Assembly (NCBI GenBank): GCA_913041945.1
Contig: CAJWIT010000009.1
Span: 1 to 51,160 of the forward strand
Direction: 5' to 3'
DNA length: 51,160 nucleotides
DNA from: an uncultured Fidelibacterota bacterium
Lineage (GTDB): Bacteria > Fidelibacterota > Marinisomatia > Marinisomatales > UBA8229
Of the stretch, positions 9,451 through 17,291 are shown piece after piece. Position 1 is the first letter of the stretch. Each line of letters starts with the position of its first letter. A program made the translations under genes and the position numbers. A model generated the notes under the pieces. It saw only the letters and a list, made by a program, of their open reading frames with translations, had not been told where the DNA came from and did not search any database.

Positions 9451-10476
9451 ATGAATTTACAATCGAAAAAAGTTGCAACCATTGTTTTCAGTATACTCAT
9501 CAGCATGGCAGGGCTGTGGTATGCATTCCAGAAAATAAATATTACGGAATTTTGGTCTCATCTCTCATCAGTCAACTATGGTCTTTTTCTTTTTGCTATG
9601 GGGCTCATGATTTTTTCTGTCCTGGTTCGTGCGTACCGTTGGAAATTAATCTTGAAACCCTTTGAAAATTTCCGGATTAATCCTCTTTTTGGGTCCACGA
9701 TGCTTGGTTATTTCGGGAATAGCGTATTACCATTTAGAATAGGTGAAGTCCTCCGCGGATACAGTCTCAGTAGAGTCAGTCCACTTTCCTTTTCAGTTAC
9801 AATGGGGACAATCATTTTGGAGCGTATCCTGGATATGCTTGGTTTAATACTATTAATTGGAATTTTTATGGTTACCCCGCTTTCTATTGGAGATCCAAAA
9901 CTCGTTCCCCTTATACCTGCATGGATGATGAAATCAATTTTTATTGCAGTGCTTTCAACTGTAGTGTTATTTATTTCAATTCTCATTTTTGGAAGAAATT
10001 TGCTCACCTATTTTAATGGAATTCAAAGGAATAGGAATGGTCGCAAATCGTTATTATTCAAAAGAGTAGTTGGTATGTTAATTAATTTATTAGAAGGAAT
10101 TACTTCTATAAAAAATTCAAATCACTCCTTTCAGATTGCACTTCAAACTATATATTTGTGGGCTATTTATTATGCCTGTACTTATTTAATAGCGCAAGCA
10201 GTACATATTAATATTGGATGGATTGGAATTGGCATAGTGCTTATTGGCTCCACACTTTCCATAACTGTTCCTGCCGCTCCGGGATATATTGGTACATATC
10301 ATGCAGCGATTGTTTATTTAGGGACGACACTTTTTGCTATTTCTCGTCCAGAAGCACAGGCTTTTGCTGTGATTATGCATGCAAGCGGATATCTGCCATT
10401 TGTTATTCTGGGAGCTTATTATTTCATTAAAAGTTCAATTCATATTTCAGACATCAAGGATAAAAACTTGGTTTAA
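9451..10476 (+). CDS. Lysylphosphatidylglycerol synthase TM-domain-like (UPF0104/AglD family) membrane protein
   Basis: This 341-residue integral membrane protein has roughly seven or eight hydrophobic spans and the family motifs GNSVLPFRIGEVLRGY (around residues 90-105) and VPAAPGYIGTYHAAIVY near the C-terminus, matching the membrane domain shared by MprF-type and AglD-type proteins. The soluble aminoacyl-transferase domain of MprF is absent, so it may move or flip a lipid or lipid-linked sugar rather than lysinylate lipids. The exact substrate cannot be read from sequence. Its stop codon overlaps the next ATG (TAATG), indicating translational coupling to the HAD phosphatase. Confidence 0.75.
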   Translation: MNLQSKKVATIVFSILISMAGLWYAFQKINITEFWSHLSSVNYGLFLFAMGLMIFSVLVRAYRWKLILKPFENFRINPLFGSTMLGYFGNSVLPFRIGEVLRGYSLSRVSPLSFSVTMGTIILERILDMLGLILLIGIFMVTPLSIGDPKLVPLIPAWMMKSIFIAVLSTVVLFISILIFGRNLLTYFNGIQRNRNGRKSLLFKRVVGMLINLLEGITSIKNSNHSFQIALQTIYLWAIYYACTYLIAQAVHINIGWIGIGIVLIGSTLSITVPAAPGYIGTYHAAIVYLGTTLFAISRPEAQAFAVIMHASGYLPFVILGAYYFIKSSIHISDIKDKNLV

Positions 10477-11027
10477 TGAAGGATTATGACACAATTTTTC
10501 TTGATCGGGATGGAACAATAAATCCTGACCCGGGCTATATCAGCATGTTGGACGATTTTCAATTTTTTGATTTCACTATCTCGTCTTTAAAGAAATTAGC
10601 GGATGGGGGAAATCGTTTTTGTATTGTGACAAATCAATCAGGTGTAGATCGTGGACTGATTGAACAAAGAAATTTGGATGAAATTCATACGTTTGTCCAA
10701 AATGAATTTCAAATAAATAATATTCCGCTATTAGGCATTTATGTTTGCACAGATCATCCGGACCAGGCAACAGAAAGAAGGAAACCCGGTACAGGGTTGT
10801 TCACAGAAGCTGCACAAGATCATAATATCAATTTGAAAAAATCGTTGATGATCGGTGACAGTATAGCTGACATTGAAGGTGGAAACAAATTGGGGATGGA
10901 AACAATGCTGGTATTAACCGGATTCGGAAATCAGACTAAGAAGACAATTTCTGATGAGATTCAACCAACTTTTGTTGTGTCAAGTTTACAAGAAGGTGCA
11001 TCTATCCTTTTAGGAGAATGCAGATAA
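10476..11027 (+). CDS. HAD-superfamily phosphatase, GmhB/HisB-N type, with incomplete zinc loop
   Basis: The 183-residue protein has the HAD motifs: nucleophile and acid D10 and D12 in LDRDGT, VTNQSG (motif II), the lysine in RRKPGTG (motif III) and GDSIADIEGG (motif IV). These place it with heptose-1,7-bisphosphate 7-phosphatase and the HisB phosphatase domain. Typical GmhB and HisB-N have a zinc loop with C-x-H and a later C-x-C just before RKP; here C91 and H94 remain but both later cysteines are missing (QATERRKPG). It may hydrolyse a sugar or polyol phosphate for envelope synthesis. It overlaps the genes on both sides by one base. Confidence 0.8.
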   Translation: MKDYDTIFLDRDGTINPDPGYISMLDDFQFFDFTISSLKKLADGGNRFCIVTNQSGVDRGLIEQRNLDEIHTFVQNEFQINNIPLLGIYVCTDHPDQATERRKPGTGLFTEAAQDHNINLKKSLMIGDSIADIEGGNKLGMETMLVLTGFGNQTKKTISDEIQPTFVVSSLQEGASILLGECR

Positions 11028-11920
11028 TGAAAATCGCGATTTTAATGGGCGGAACCTCTGCAGAACGGGAAGTATCCCTGAGTACTGGCGCTGCAGTTGA
11101 AAAAGCATGTTCTGCCATTGGATTTGAGACGATATCGGTGCTCTATGACGGAGACTTTCAGAAAGTTGTTACAGATTTACAATCAGCAGATTTGGTATTT
11201 ATTGCACTGCATGGCGGACAGGGTGAAGACGGAACGATTCAAGCTTGTTTACAAACATTTGGAATTCCTTTCACAGGTTCTGGCATGTTATCTTCCTCAA
11301 TTTGTATGAATAAACATGTCAGCAAGATGATAGTCCGCCAAGGTGGATTTGTAACACCGGACTGGACATTGGTTCATTCTATTGATGAGATTTCACACCA
11401 TGATAATGTTACCTATCCAATTGTAGTGAAACCAAATGAGCAGGGAAGTACAGTTGGGTTATCAATTGTGCATGATCAAAGTGAATTATCTTCTGCACTG
11501 GAACTTGCATTTCTTCACGGGAAAGAGGTTATTGTAGAGCAATATATTCAGGGGAGTGAATTAACGGTAGGTATTGTTGGAGAACAGGTTTTCCCCATTG
11601 TCGATATAAAACCAAGTCATGAATTGTACGATTACGAATGTAAATATACAGAAGGGATGAGTACATATGAATGTCCGGCAAAACTTCCTTCGAAGCTGAC
11701 AAAAGAAATACAACAGACAGCAAAAAAAATATTTCAAATTCTTGGGTGTAAAAATTACGGCAGGATTGATTTTCTCTTGGACACAGATGGGGAATTCTGG
11801 TTTTTGGAAGTGAATACACTCCCGGGAATGACAAAGACCAGTTTAGTCCCAAAAGCATTCAGAGCAGCAGGTGGTTCTTTTGAAGAATTGATCAAAAAAA
11901 TAATTGAAGAAACCGAATAA
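11027..11920 (+). CDS. ddl: D-alanine--D-alanine ligase
   Basis: Ddl joins two D-alanines with ATP for the peptidoglycan stem peptide, in the cytoplasm. The product, 297 residues from this start, has the substrate-site motif GGTSAEREVS, the ATP-grasp features VVKPNEQGSTVGLS and GRIDFL, and the C-terminal EVNTLPGMT with metal-binding residues. The track begins at the ATG at 11018, but AGGAGA (11012-11017) abuts that codon, while it stands 9 nt before the ATG at 11027. The later start also gives the normal MKIAILMGG opening and a TAATG overlap with the upstream gene. Confidence 0.95.
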   Translation: MKIAILMGGTSAEREVSLSTGAAVEKACSAIGFETISVLYDGDFQKVVTDLQSADLVFIALHGGQGEDGTIQACLQTFGIPFTGSGMLSSSICMNKHVSKMIVRQGGFVTPDWTLVHSIDEISHHDNVTYPIVVKPNEQGSTVGLSIVHDQSELSSALELAFLHGKEVIVEQYIQGSELTVGIVGEQVFPIVDIKPSHELYDYECKYTEGMSTYECPAKLPSKLTKEIQQTAKKIFQILGCKNYGRIDFLLDTDGEFWFLEVNTLPGMTKTSLVPKAFRAAGGSFEELIKKIIEETE

Positions 11921-11959
11921 AATATTCCGAACAAATGGTTAGAAAACAATTAAAAGTGT

Positions 11960-12523
11960 ATGATAGATAAAAAAACAAGGGGAGACAATTTATCTAAAGA
12001 CGCAAACACTGAAAAATGGATTGCTGCTTATACAAAACCTAGACATGAAAAAGTTGCCTACGATCAATTGATTGATAATGGGTTCACTGCCTATTTACCA
12101 TTATTACGGCAGAAGAGAAAATGGAGTGATCGAAAAAAATGGGTGGAAATACCTTTATTCAAAAGCTATGTATTTGTAAAGACTCACCTAAAAAATGGTT
12201 TATTTGTTTTACAGACTCACGGTATAAAAAATGTTGTTAAACTGGGTGAAGAAATAACTGTAATTCGTGATGAAGAGATATTGGCAATCCGTCAAATGAT
12301 TGAAGGGGGATATGAACCAGAGGGGATTGATTATTTTGTCGAGGGGGACCATGTTGCAATTATTGGAGGCCCTCTGAAAGGGACTGAAGGTGTTGTTGCT
12401 CAGATAAAGGGTAAAGACCAGTTCGTTCTGAAAATTGATGCGATTCAGCACGCAGTTTCATGTCATATAGATCGTAAATTATTAAAACCTTTAAAGGTTA
12501 AGAATGTCAACACAGTTTTATAA
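11960..12523 (+). CDS. Specialised NusG-family transcription antiterminator (UpxY/RfaH-like paralog)
   Basis: The 187-residue protein has an N-terminal NGN domain (about 17-105; KWIAAYTKPRHEKVAYDQL and the phenylalanine-rich FKSYVFVKT stretch) and a C-terminal KOW motif (GDHVAIIGGPLKGTEGVV). It is distinct from the housekeeping nusG at 16320. Paralogs of this kind bind RNA polymerase at chosen operons, often long polysaccharide or secondary-metabolite clusters. Here it lies between ddl and cysS and overlaps cysS by 20 nt, so its target is unclear. The first 16 residues are not conserved and the start could be slightly downstream. Confidence 0.85.
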   Translation: MIDKKTRGDNLSKDANTEKWIAAYTKPRHEKVAYDQLIDNGFTAYLPLLRQKRKWSDRKKWVEIPLFKSYVFVKTHLKNGLFVLQTHGIKNVVKLGEEITVIRDEEILAIRQMIEGGYEPEGIDYFVEGDHVAIIGGPLKGTEGVVAQIKGKDQFVLKIDAIQHAVSCHIDRKLLKPLKVKNVNTVL

Positions 12524-13895
12524 TTCCTTAACAAAGAAAAAAGAAACGTTTAAACCCATAGAAGCTGGTAAAGTCAAGCTTTATACCTGTGGACCAACTG
12601 TTTACGATATGGCTCACATTGGAAATTTCCGTGCTTTTATGTTTGAAGATTTGCTCAAAAGGTATTTATTGCTTAAAGGATTCGAAATTAACCATATAAT
12701 GAATATCACCGATGTTGATGATAAAACAATAAAGCGATCATTTGATGAAAACATTCCAATTACTGAATTGACTAAAAAATATACTGATAGATTCTTTGAA
12801 GATTTAAAGGTACTGAAAATACTTCCCGCTAATATTTATCCCAAAGCAACTGATCATATACCAGCCATGGTCCGGATGATAGAAAATTTAGTAAAAAATA
12901 ACAATGCCTACATTACAGATAATGGGTCAGTTTATTTCGCAATTGACTCTTATCATGATTATGGTCAATTAATAAACCTTGATTTTTCACAGCAGAAACG
13001 GACTAATAGAATTTCGTCGGACGAATACACAAAAGATAAACCACAGGATTTTGTTTTATGGAAGAGTTGGAAGGAGGAAGATGGTGATGTTTTCTGGGAG
13101 TCACCTTGGGGAAAAGGACGCCCAGGTTGGCATATTGAGTGTTCTGCAATGTCGACAGAATATTTAGGGAATCATTTTGATATCCATTGTGGGGGTGTGG
13201 ATAATTTATTTCCTCATCATGAGAATGAAATAGCTCAAACAATCTGTGCAACAGGGGAGCCATTTGTCAATATCTGGATGCATTGTGAATATCTCACGGT
13301 TGAAAGAGGAAAGATGAGCAAATCCCAAGGGAATATTTTCAGGATTTCAGATCTAGTAGAAAAGGATTTTTCAGGGGAAACCTTGCGCTATATCTTGCTG
13401 AATACACATTATCGGAGTAAGCTCAATTTTACAATGGATAAAAAGCACGAAGCGGTACAAGTTGTCCAGCGGATCACAGACTTATATGACAGGTTATTGT
13501 CTATAAATAAGACGGTTGAAAATGATGGCAGTTTACCGGAAGAATATTCGCAATTTGAAGATGCATTAGATAATGATTTAGATACCCCTGGTGCTTTGGC
13601 TGTTTTTTTTGAATGGGTACGCAAAACAAATATAAAACTGGATAGCGGTTCTCTTCGAGAGAAAGAAGCTGTAACGGGTTTGAATTTTTTAGATAAGGTC
13701 AATTCAATATTTGATCTTATCCAGGAAAAAATTGAAATACCAAAAGAAATTCTAGACCTAGTTAATATTCGTCAAAAAGCACGTCAAAAAAATGATTGGG
13801 TTCTGTCTGATAAATTGAGAGATAAAATATATGACCTGGGATGGACTGTTGAAGACACTTTGACTGGACAAAAGTGTAAACCGTTGAAATCATAA
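12504..13895 (+). CDS. cysS: Cysteinyl-tRNA synthetase
   Basis: CysS charges tRNA-Cys with cysteine. The 463-residue class I synthetase has the zinc-site C29 in LYTCGP, the HIGH-type motif HIGN at 38-41, further zinc ligands in WHIECSAMS and the HCGGVDNLFPHHENE stretch, and KMSKS at 270-274. The C-terminal DALR-type and anticodon-binding region runs from about 340 onward. Length is standard. The ATG is preceded by AAAGG and lies inside the end of the NusG paralog, so the two are translated together. It is the last gene before a 305-base non-coding stretch. Confidence 0.97.
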   Translation: MSTQFYNSLTKKKETFKPIEAGKVKLYTCGPTVYDMAHIGNFRAFMFEDLLKRYLLLKGFEINHIMNITDVDDKTIKRSFDENIPITELTKKYTDRFFEDLKVLKILPANIYPKATDHIPAMVRMIENLVKNNNAYITDNGSVYFAIDSYHDYGQLINLDFSQQKRTNRISSDEYTKDKPQDFVLWKSWKEEDGDVFWESPWGKGRPGWHIECSAMSTEYLGNHFDIHCGGVDNLFPHHENEIAQTICATGEPFVNIWMHCEYLTVERGKMSKSQGNIFRISDLVEKDFSGETLRYILLNTHYRSKLNFTMDKKHEAVQVVQRITDLYDRLLSINKTVENDGSLPEEYSQFEDALDNDLDTPGALAVFFEWVRKTNIKLDSGSLREKEAVTGLNFLDKVNSIFDLIQEKIEIPKEILDLVNIRQKARQKNDWVLSDKLRDKIYDLGWTVEDTLTGQKCKPLKS

Positions 13896-13914
13896 TTTTT
13901 TTATAGATTTGCAG

Positions 13915-13965
13915 TAAAAAGCAGTTTTTCAGCCCGTCGGAAGTATGAAAGGCAACAGCTTTTTA
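13915..13965 (+). repeat. Inverted repeat TAAAAAGC ... GCTTTTTA after cysS
   Basis: Eight-base arms at 13915-13922 and 13958-13965 are exact complements separated by 35 nt that contain a GC-richer stretch (CAGCCCGTCGG). A T8 run begins 12 nt after the right arm. It could contribute to ending the cysS transcript, but the fit to a standard terminator is poor. Confidence 0.3.
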
Positions 13966-13999
13966 TACAAAAATCCCTTTTTTTTATCTTGTATAAAAA
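13960..13999 (+). repeat. 11-bp perfect inverted repeat TTTTTATACAA ... TTGTATAAAAA
   Basis: The arms 13960-13970 and 13989-13999 are exact complements with an 18-nt spacer that includes a T8 run. The left arm shares TTTTTA with the right arm of the neighbouring repeat, so the two hairpins cannot form together. It may be a protein-binding site upstream of the promoter or part of a terminator. Confidence 0.4.
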
Positions 14000-14023
14000 A
14001 TATTTCTCTGTTCTAAAAAATAA

Positions 14024-14052
14024 TTGATTCCTTTTAAAAAAGTATCTATATT
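14024..14052 (+). promoter_or_regulatory. Sigma70-like promoter for the tRNA-tuf operon
   Basis: TTGATT (14024-14029) and TATATT (14047-14052) are separated by exactly 17 nt and match the -35 and -10 consensus at 4 of 6 and 5 of 6 positions. It is the best promoter-like pair in the gap and points at the tRNA genes, leaving a leader of about 140 nt. This was read by eye, not scored. Confidence 0.5.
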
Positions 14053-14200
14053 GATAGACTTTAATATTCATGAATCCATATTGTTGAACATCTTCCTGAA
14101 TATTAGTTCCTTAAAAAGTGGTTTTTGACGTGCAGGCGTGTCGTCCAGCCAAAGTCATTTTCACTCAGTGTGGTGTTGTATTGATATTGACTTCTGAGTT

Positions 14201-14273
14201 GCCGGTGTAGCTCAGCTGGTAGAGCAGCTGATTTGTAATCAGCAGGTCGGGGGTTCGAGTCCCTTCGCCGGCT
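14201..14273 (+). tRNA. tRNA-Thr (anticodon TGT)
   Basis: The 73-nt sequence folds as a cloverleaf: acceptor arms GCCGGTG/CGCCGGC with one G-U pair, D-loop TAGCTCAGCTGGTAGAGCA, anticodon stem GCTGA/TCAGC with loop TTTGTAA, and T arm with GTTCGAGTC. The anticodon TGT reads ACA threonine codons. CCA is not encoded. It is the first of four tRNAs before tuf and corresponds in position to thrU of E. coli. Confidence 0.95.
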
Positions 14274-14374
14274 CAGTTTGACATTACTGGTTAACCAGTT
14301 GGACGAATCTAATTTGACTCACGAAAGAGATTTGAAGTGCTTTTATTACGCAATGAAGATTTTTTGATAAATAT

Positions 14375-14457
14375 GGGGAGATGGCCGAGCGGTCAATGGC
14401 AGCAGACTGTAAATCTGCCGGCGAACGCCTACGGAGGTTCGAATCCTTCTCTCCCCA
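14375..14457 (+). tRNA. tRNA-Tyr (anticodon GTA)
   Basis: This 83-nt class II tRNA has acceptor arms GGGGAGA/TCTCCCC, discriminator A, anticodon stem GCAGA/TCTGC with loop CTGTAAA (GTA), and a long variable arm (CGGCGAACGCCTACG region) as bacterial tRNA-Tyr requires. CCA is not encoded in full. It is the second tRNA of the cluster, matching tyrU of E. coli. Confidence 0.95.
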
Positions 14458-14461
14458 CATT

Positions 14462-14532
14462 GCGGGTGTAGTTCAATGGTAGAACACCAGCCTTCCAAGC
14501 TGGTCACGTGAGTTCGATTCTCATCACCCGCT
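14462..14532 (+). tRNA. tRNA-Gly (anticodon TCC)
   Basis: A 71-nt cloverleaf with acceptor arms GCGGGTG/CACCCGC, anticodon stem CCAGC/GCTGG and loop CTTCCAA giving TCC, which reads GGA/GGG glycine codons. It starts 4 nt after tRNA-Tyr and matches glyT of the E. coli cluster. CCA is not encoded. Confidence 0.95.
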
Positions 14533-14539
14533 CGAGCTT

Positions 14540-14612
<73 letters not shown>

Positions 14613-14640
14613 CAGGACTTGGATCGATAATTAACAGAAC

Positions 14641-15842
14641 GGAGATTAACATGGCAAAGAAAAAATTTGAGAGAACAAAGCCCCATGTAAACATAGGCAC
14701 AATAGGTCATGTAGATCATGGGAAGACAACATTAACAGCAGCGGTCACATTACATCAGTCTTCTTCTGGGATGTCTGAGGTAATGACATTTGATCAGATT
14801 GACAATGCTCCTGAGGAGCGTGAACGTGGTATCACAATACAGACGGCCCATGTGGAATATGAGACGGAGAACCGTCATTATGCCCATGTAGATTGTCCTG
14901 GTCATGCGGATTACATAAAGAATATGATTACAGGAGCCGCACAGATGGATGGAGCCATATTGGTTGTGAGTGCTGCTGATGGTCCCATGCCCCAGACCCG
15001 TGAGCACGTACTGTTGGCACGTCAGGTGAATGTTCCCAGTATGGTGGTATTCATGAATAAAACAGATCAGGTAGATGATCCGGAGTTAGTTGACTTGGTA
15101 GAGATGGAGTTAAGGGATTTATTAAATGAATATGAATTTCCTGGAGATGATACGCCCATTATAAAGGGGAGTGCATTAGCAGCATTGAATAATCCCACTG
15201 ATGAAGCTGCTACCAAATGTTTGGATGAATTATTAGCAGCCTGTGACAGTTTTATTCCAGAGCCTGAACGTGATGTTGACAAGCCATTTTTGATGCCGGT
15301 AGAGGATGTATTCAGTATTACTGGGCGTGGAACTGTAGGGACAGGCCGGATTGAGTGTGGTATAGTGAAGGTGAGTGATGAGATAGAGATGATAGGAATG
15401 GGTGCACACAAGAAGACGGTTTGTACTGGAGTGGAGATGTTCCGAAAGTTATTGGATGAAGGTCGTGCAGGAGACAATGCGGGATTATTGCTTCGTGGTG
15501 TTGATAAGGAGGAATTAAAGCGTGGAATGGTTCTGGCAAAGCCAGGCAGTATTACTCCTCATACGAAGTTTAAGGCAAATGTTTATGTTTTGAAGAAGGA
15601 AGAAGGAGGTCGTCATACGCCATTTTTCAATGGATATCGTCCTCAGTTTTACTTTCGTACGACAGATGTTACAGGAGTGTCCACATTGCCGGAGGGCACG
15701 GAGATGGTAATGCCTGGTGATACTGTAGAGTTGGCAATAGAGTTAATCATCCCAATAGCCATGGACAAGGAGTTGCGTTTTGCAATTCGTGAGGGTGGCC
15801 ACACGGTTGGGGCTGGTGTAGTGACGGAAATTATCGAATAAG
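14641..15842 (+). repeat. Long direct repeat, copy 1 (tuf unit)
   Basis: These 1202 bases match 30051-31252 at every position I compared, and shadow ORFs in several antisense frames of the two copies are also identical. The shared tract runs from the ribosome binding site GGAGATTAAC to one base past the stop codon; flanking bases differ at once on both sides. Confidence 0.9.
14651..15841 (+). CDS. tuf: Elongation factor Tu, copy 1
   Basis: EF-Tu is the GTPase that brings aminoacyl-tRNA to the ribosome. The 396-residue product has the P-loop GHVDHGKT at 19-26, the switch I motif RGITI, DCPGH, NKTD for guanine binding, and EF-Tu domains II and III ending in [12 protein letters not shown]. Domain II reads [11 protein letters not shown], where most bacteria have a V or A and an R at the two changed positions. 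A GGAGA site precedes the ATG. The protein is identical to copy 2 at 30061. Codon use is GAG-rich (23 GAG to 13 GAA by hand count), unlike rplL (4 to 17). It follows four tRNA genes. Confidence 0.98.
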   Translation: MAKKKFERTKPHVNIGTIGHVDHGKTTLTAAVTLHQSSSGMSEVMTFDQIDNAPEERERGITIQTAHVEYETENRHYAHVDCPGHADYIKNMITGAAQMDGAILVVSAADGPMPQTREHVLLARQVNVPSMVVFMNKTDQVDDPELVDLVEMELRDLLNEYEFPGDDTPIIKGSALAALNNPTDEAATKCLDELLAACDSFIPEPERDVDKPFLMPVEDVFSITGRGTVGTGRIECGIVKVSDEIEMIGMGAHKKTVCTGVEMFRKLLDEGRAGDNAGLLLRGVDKEELKRGMVLAKPGSITPHTKFKANVYVLKKEEGGRHTPFFNGYRPQFYFRTTDVTGVSTLPEGTEMVMPGDTVELAIELIIPIAMDKELRFAIREGGHTVGAGVVTEIIE

Positions 15843-15851
15843 AAACTTATT

Positions 15852-16016
15852 ATGGCAGGAAATAGCAAACGAGCGATTATTCAAATTGAAAGTACTGCTG
15901 GTACTGGATATCGGTATACTGTGACAAAAAGTAAACGGATACATCCTGAGCGTGTCGAATACAAGAAATATGATCCTATAATCCGGAAACATATTATCTT
16001 TAAAGAAACCAAATAA
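15852..16016 (+). CDS. rpmG: 50S ribosomal protein L33 (cysteine-free type)
   Basis: This small gene is too short for the ORF track. It encodes 54 residues, [20 protein letters not shown] at the start and [17 protein letters not shown] at the end, matching the L33 pattern of STAGTGxxYTxTK and KYDPxxRxHxxxKE. L33 sits near the E site of the large subunit. It has no cysteines, so it is the zinc-independent form. It lies 10 nt after tuf and before tRNA-Trp and secE, the usual bacterial order rpmG-trpT-secE-nusG. Confidence 0.95.
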   Translation: MAGNSKRAIIQIESTAGTGYRYTVTKSKRIHPERVEYKKYDPIIRKHIIFKETK

Positions 16017-16032
16017 AATCCATTTGTGAATG

Positions 16033-16105
16033 AGGAGAGTAGCTCAATTGGCAGAGCACCGGTCTCCAAAACCGGGGGTTGCGGGTTCGATTCCTGCCTC
16101 TCCTG
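16033..16105 (+). tRNA. tRNA-Trp (anticodon CCA)
   Basis: A 73-nt cloverleaf with acceptor arms AGGAGAG/CTCTCCT, discriminator G, anticodon stem CCGGT/ACCGG and loop CTCCAAA (anticodon CCA). The T arm has GGTTCGATTCC. Position between rpmG and secE is widely conserved. Confidence 0.95.
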
Positions 16106-16134
16106 CAAAAAAGTTATATAATTATAACTAAGCA

Positions 16135-16317
16135 ATGATAAAAAAAACAAAAAAGTTTTTAGAAGATGTTCAGTTTGAGATGAAAAAAGTTTCATGGCCA
16201 ACATTTGATGAATTACGTGGTGCAGTATATGTTGTCCTTACTCTGTCACTTTTGTTCGCAGTGTTTTTATTTATTGTAGATTTACTGTTAAATCGAGCTA
16301 TGAGTGTTTTGCTATAA
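16135..16317 (+). CDS. secE: Preprotein translocase subunit SecE
   Basis: SecE clamps SecY in the SecYEG translocon of the inner membrane. The 60-residue product is the short single-span type: an amphipathic stretch FLEDVQFEMKKVSWPTFDEL, with the conserved KVSWP, followed by one membrane helix (about 29-52). nusG begins 2 nt after its stop, the usual secE-nusG pairing. The ATG is 29 nt after tRNA-Trp. Confidence 0.95.
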   Translation: MIKKTKKFLEDVQFEMKKVSWPTFDELRGAVYVVLTLSLLFAVFLFIVDLLLNRAMSVLL

Positions 16318-16319
16318 AT

Positions 16320-16847
16320 ATGGATTGGTATACATTAAGAGTCATCTCTGGAAAGGAGCGGAAAATTCAGGAGATAATAGAGCAGGAAGTTGAACGAAAT
16401 CAGCTAAGTGATACGATCCAAGATATTTTGGTTCCAACGGAGAACAAGGTTGAGATGAAAGATGGAAAGAAAAAAGTAAAAACTCGTGTGTTTTTCCCAG
16501 GATATATCTTAATAAAAATGGACCTTGATAATGAAACAAAATATATAATTGAAGGAATTGACGGTGTGATGAATTTTGTTGGGTCAAAAGGCTCACCGCA
16601 ACCGATAAAACCGGAAGAAATCAGCAGGATTATTGGCGTGGGTGAAAATGGAGAAGATCGTGAGGTAATTTCTATACCTTTTAAAGTTGGAGATCCGATC
16701 AGGGTCGTAGATGGTCCTTTTTTAGATTTTTCAGGTTTTGTCCAGGAAGTGAACAACGAAAAACAAAAATTAAAAGTAAGCGTAAGTCTCTTCGGGAAAC
16801 CCACTCCAATTGAACTAGATTATTTACAGGTTGAATTAGAAAAATAG
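16320..16847 (+). CDS. nusG: Transcription termination/antitermination protein NusG
   Basis: NusG binds the RNA polymerase clamp, increases processivity and couples to Rho and the ribosome (via S10). The 175-residue protein has the NGN domain (WYTLRVISGKERKIQEIIE, FFPGYILIKMDL) and a KOW domain (GDPIRVVDGPFLDFSGFV). It is the housekeeping copy by location between secE and rplK; a specialised paralog lies at 11960. It is likely transcribed with secE and the ribosomal genes downstream. Confidence 0.97.
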   Translation: MDWYTLRVISGKERKIQEIIEQEVERNQLSDTIQDILVPTENKVEMKDGKKKVKTRVFFPGYILIKMDLDNETKYIIEGIDGVMNFVGSKGSPQPIKPEEISRIIGVGENGEDREVISIPFKVGDPIRVVDGPFLDFSGFVQEVNNEKQKLKVSVSLFGKPTPIELDYLQVELEK

Positions 16848-16858
16848 GTTAGGGAGTC

Positions 16859-17284
16859 ATGGCAAAGAAAATTATTGGGTTTATTAAATTACAAATTCCA
16901 GCTGGGCAAGCTAACCCTGCGCCACCTGTAGGTCCTGCCCTGGGACAGCATGGTGTAAATATTATGGAATTTTGCAAGGCATTTAATGCTTCCACCAAAG
17001 ATCAGCCTGGAATGATAATTCCAGTAGAAATTACGGTATTTGGAGATAGGAGTTTTACTTATATCACAAAAACTTCTCCTGCTTCTTCCCTTCTTCTCAA
17101 AGCTGCTAAACTTGAAAAGGGATCCGGAGAACCTAATAAGGAAAAAGTTGGAAAGGTTACATTAGCAGATTTAAAAGAAATAGCGGAGATTAAATTTAAA
17201 GATTTAAATGCAAACACCTTGGATAATGCTGTAAATATGATCAGAGGAACCGCACGAAGTATGGGAATTGAAGTTGTAGATTAA
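16859..17284 (+). CDS. rplK: 50S ribosomal protein L11
   Basis: L11 binds 23S rRNA at the GTPase-associated centre, where elongation factors and stringent-response signals act. The 141-residue product has the N-terminal methylated-domain signature ([20 protein letters not shown]) and the C-terminal rRNA-binding domain ending in [14 protein letters not shown]. Start ATG is preceded by AGGGAG. nusG ends 11 nt upstream and rplA starts 7 nt downstream. Confidence 0.97.
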   Translation: MAKKIIGFIKLQIPAGQANPAPPVGPALGQHGVNIMEFCKAFNASTKDQPGMIIPVEITVFGDRSFTYITKTSPASSLLLKAAKLEKGSGEPNKEKVGKVTLADLKEIAEIKFKDLNANTLDNAVNMIRGTARSMGIEVVD

Positions 17285-17291
17285 GAAAAAT

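Larger units (their letters stand above)
13896..14200 (+). other. 305-base non-coding region between cysS and the tRNA cluster
   Basis: No ORF of note is present. The first half is very AT-rich and holds two overlapping inverted repeats (13915-13965 and 13960-13999), listed separately. A sigma70-like promoter lies at 14024-14052. The remaining bases up to the first tRNA would be a 5' leader of about 140 nt with a short palindrome, ATTCATGAAT, at 14066-14075. I see no riboswitch or RNA gene that I recognise. Confidence 0.6.

Noticed and set aside
14750-15539. Antisense ORFs of 85, 136 and 73 residues within tuf (and their copies at 30160-30949)
   Set aside because: They are reading-frame shadows of a strongly biased gene; the sequences look like no known protein and have no ribosome binding site.
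15881-16204. Minus-strand 107-residue ORF across rpmG, tRNA-Trp and secE
   Set aside because: It runs through three real genes on the other strand, including a tRNA, and has no supporting features.
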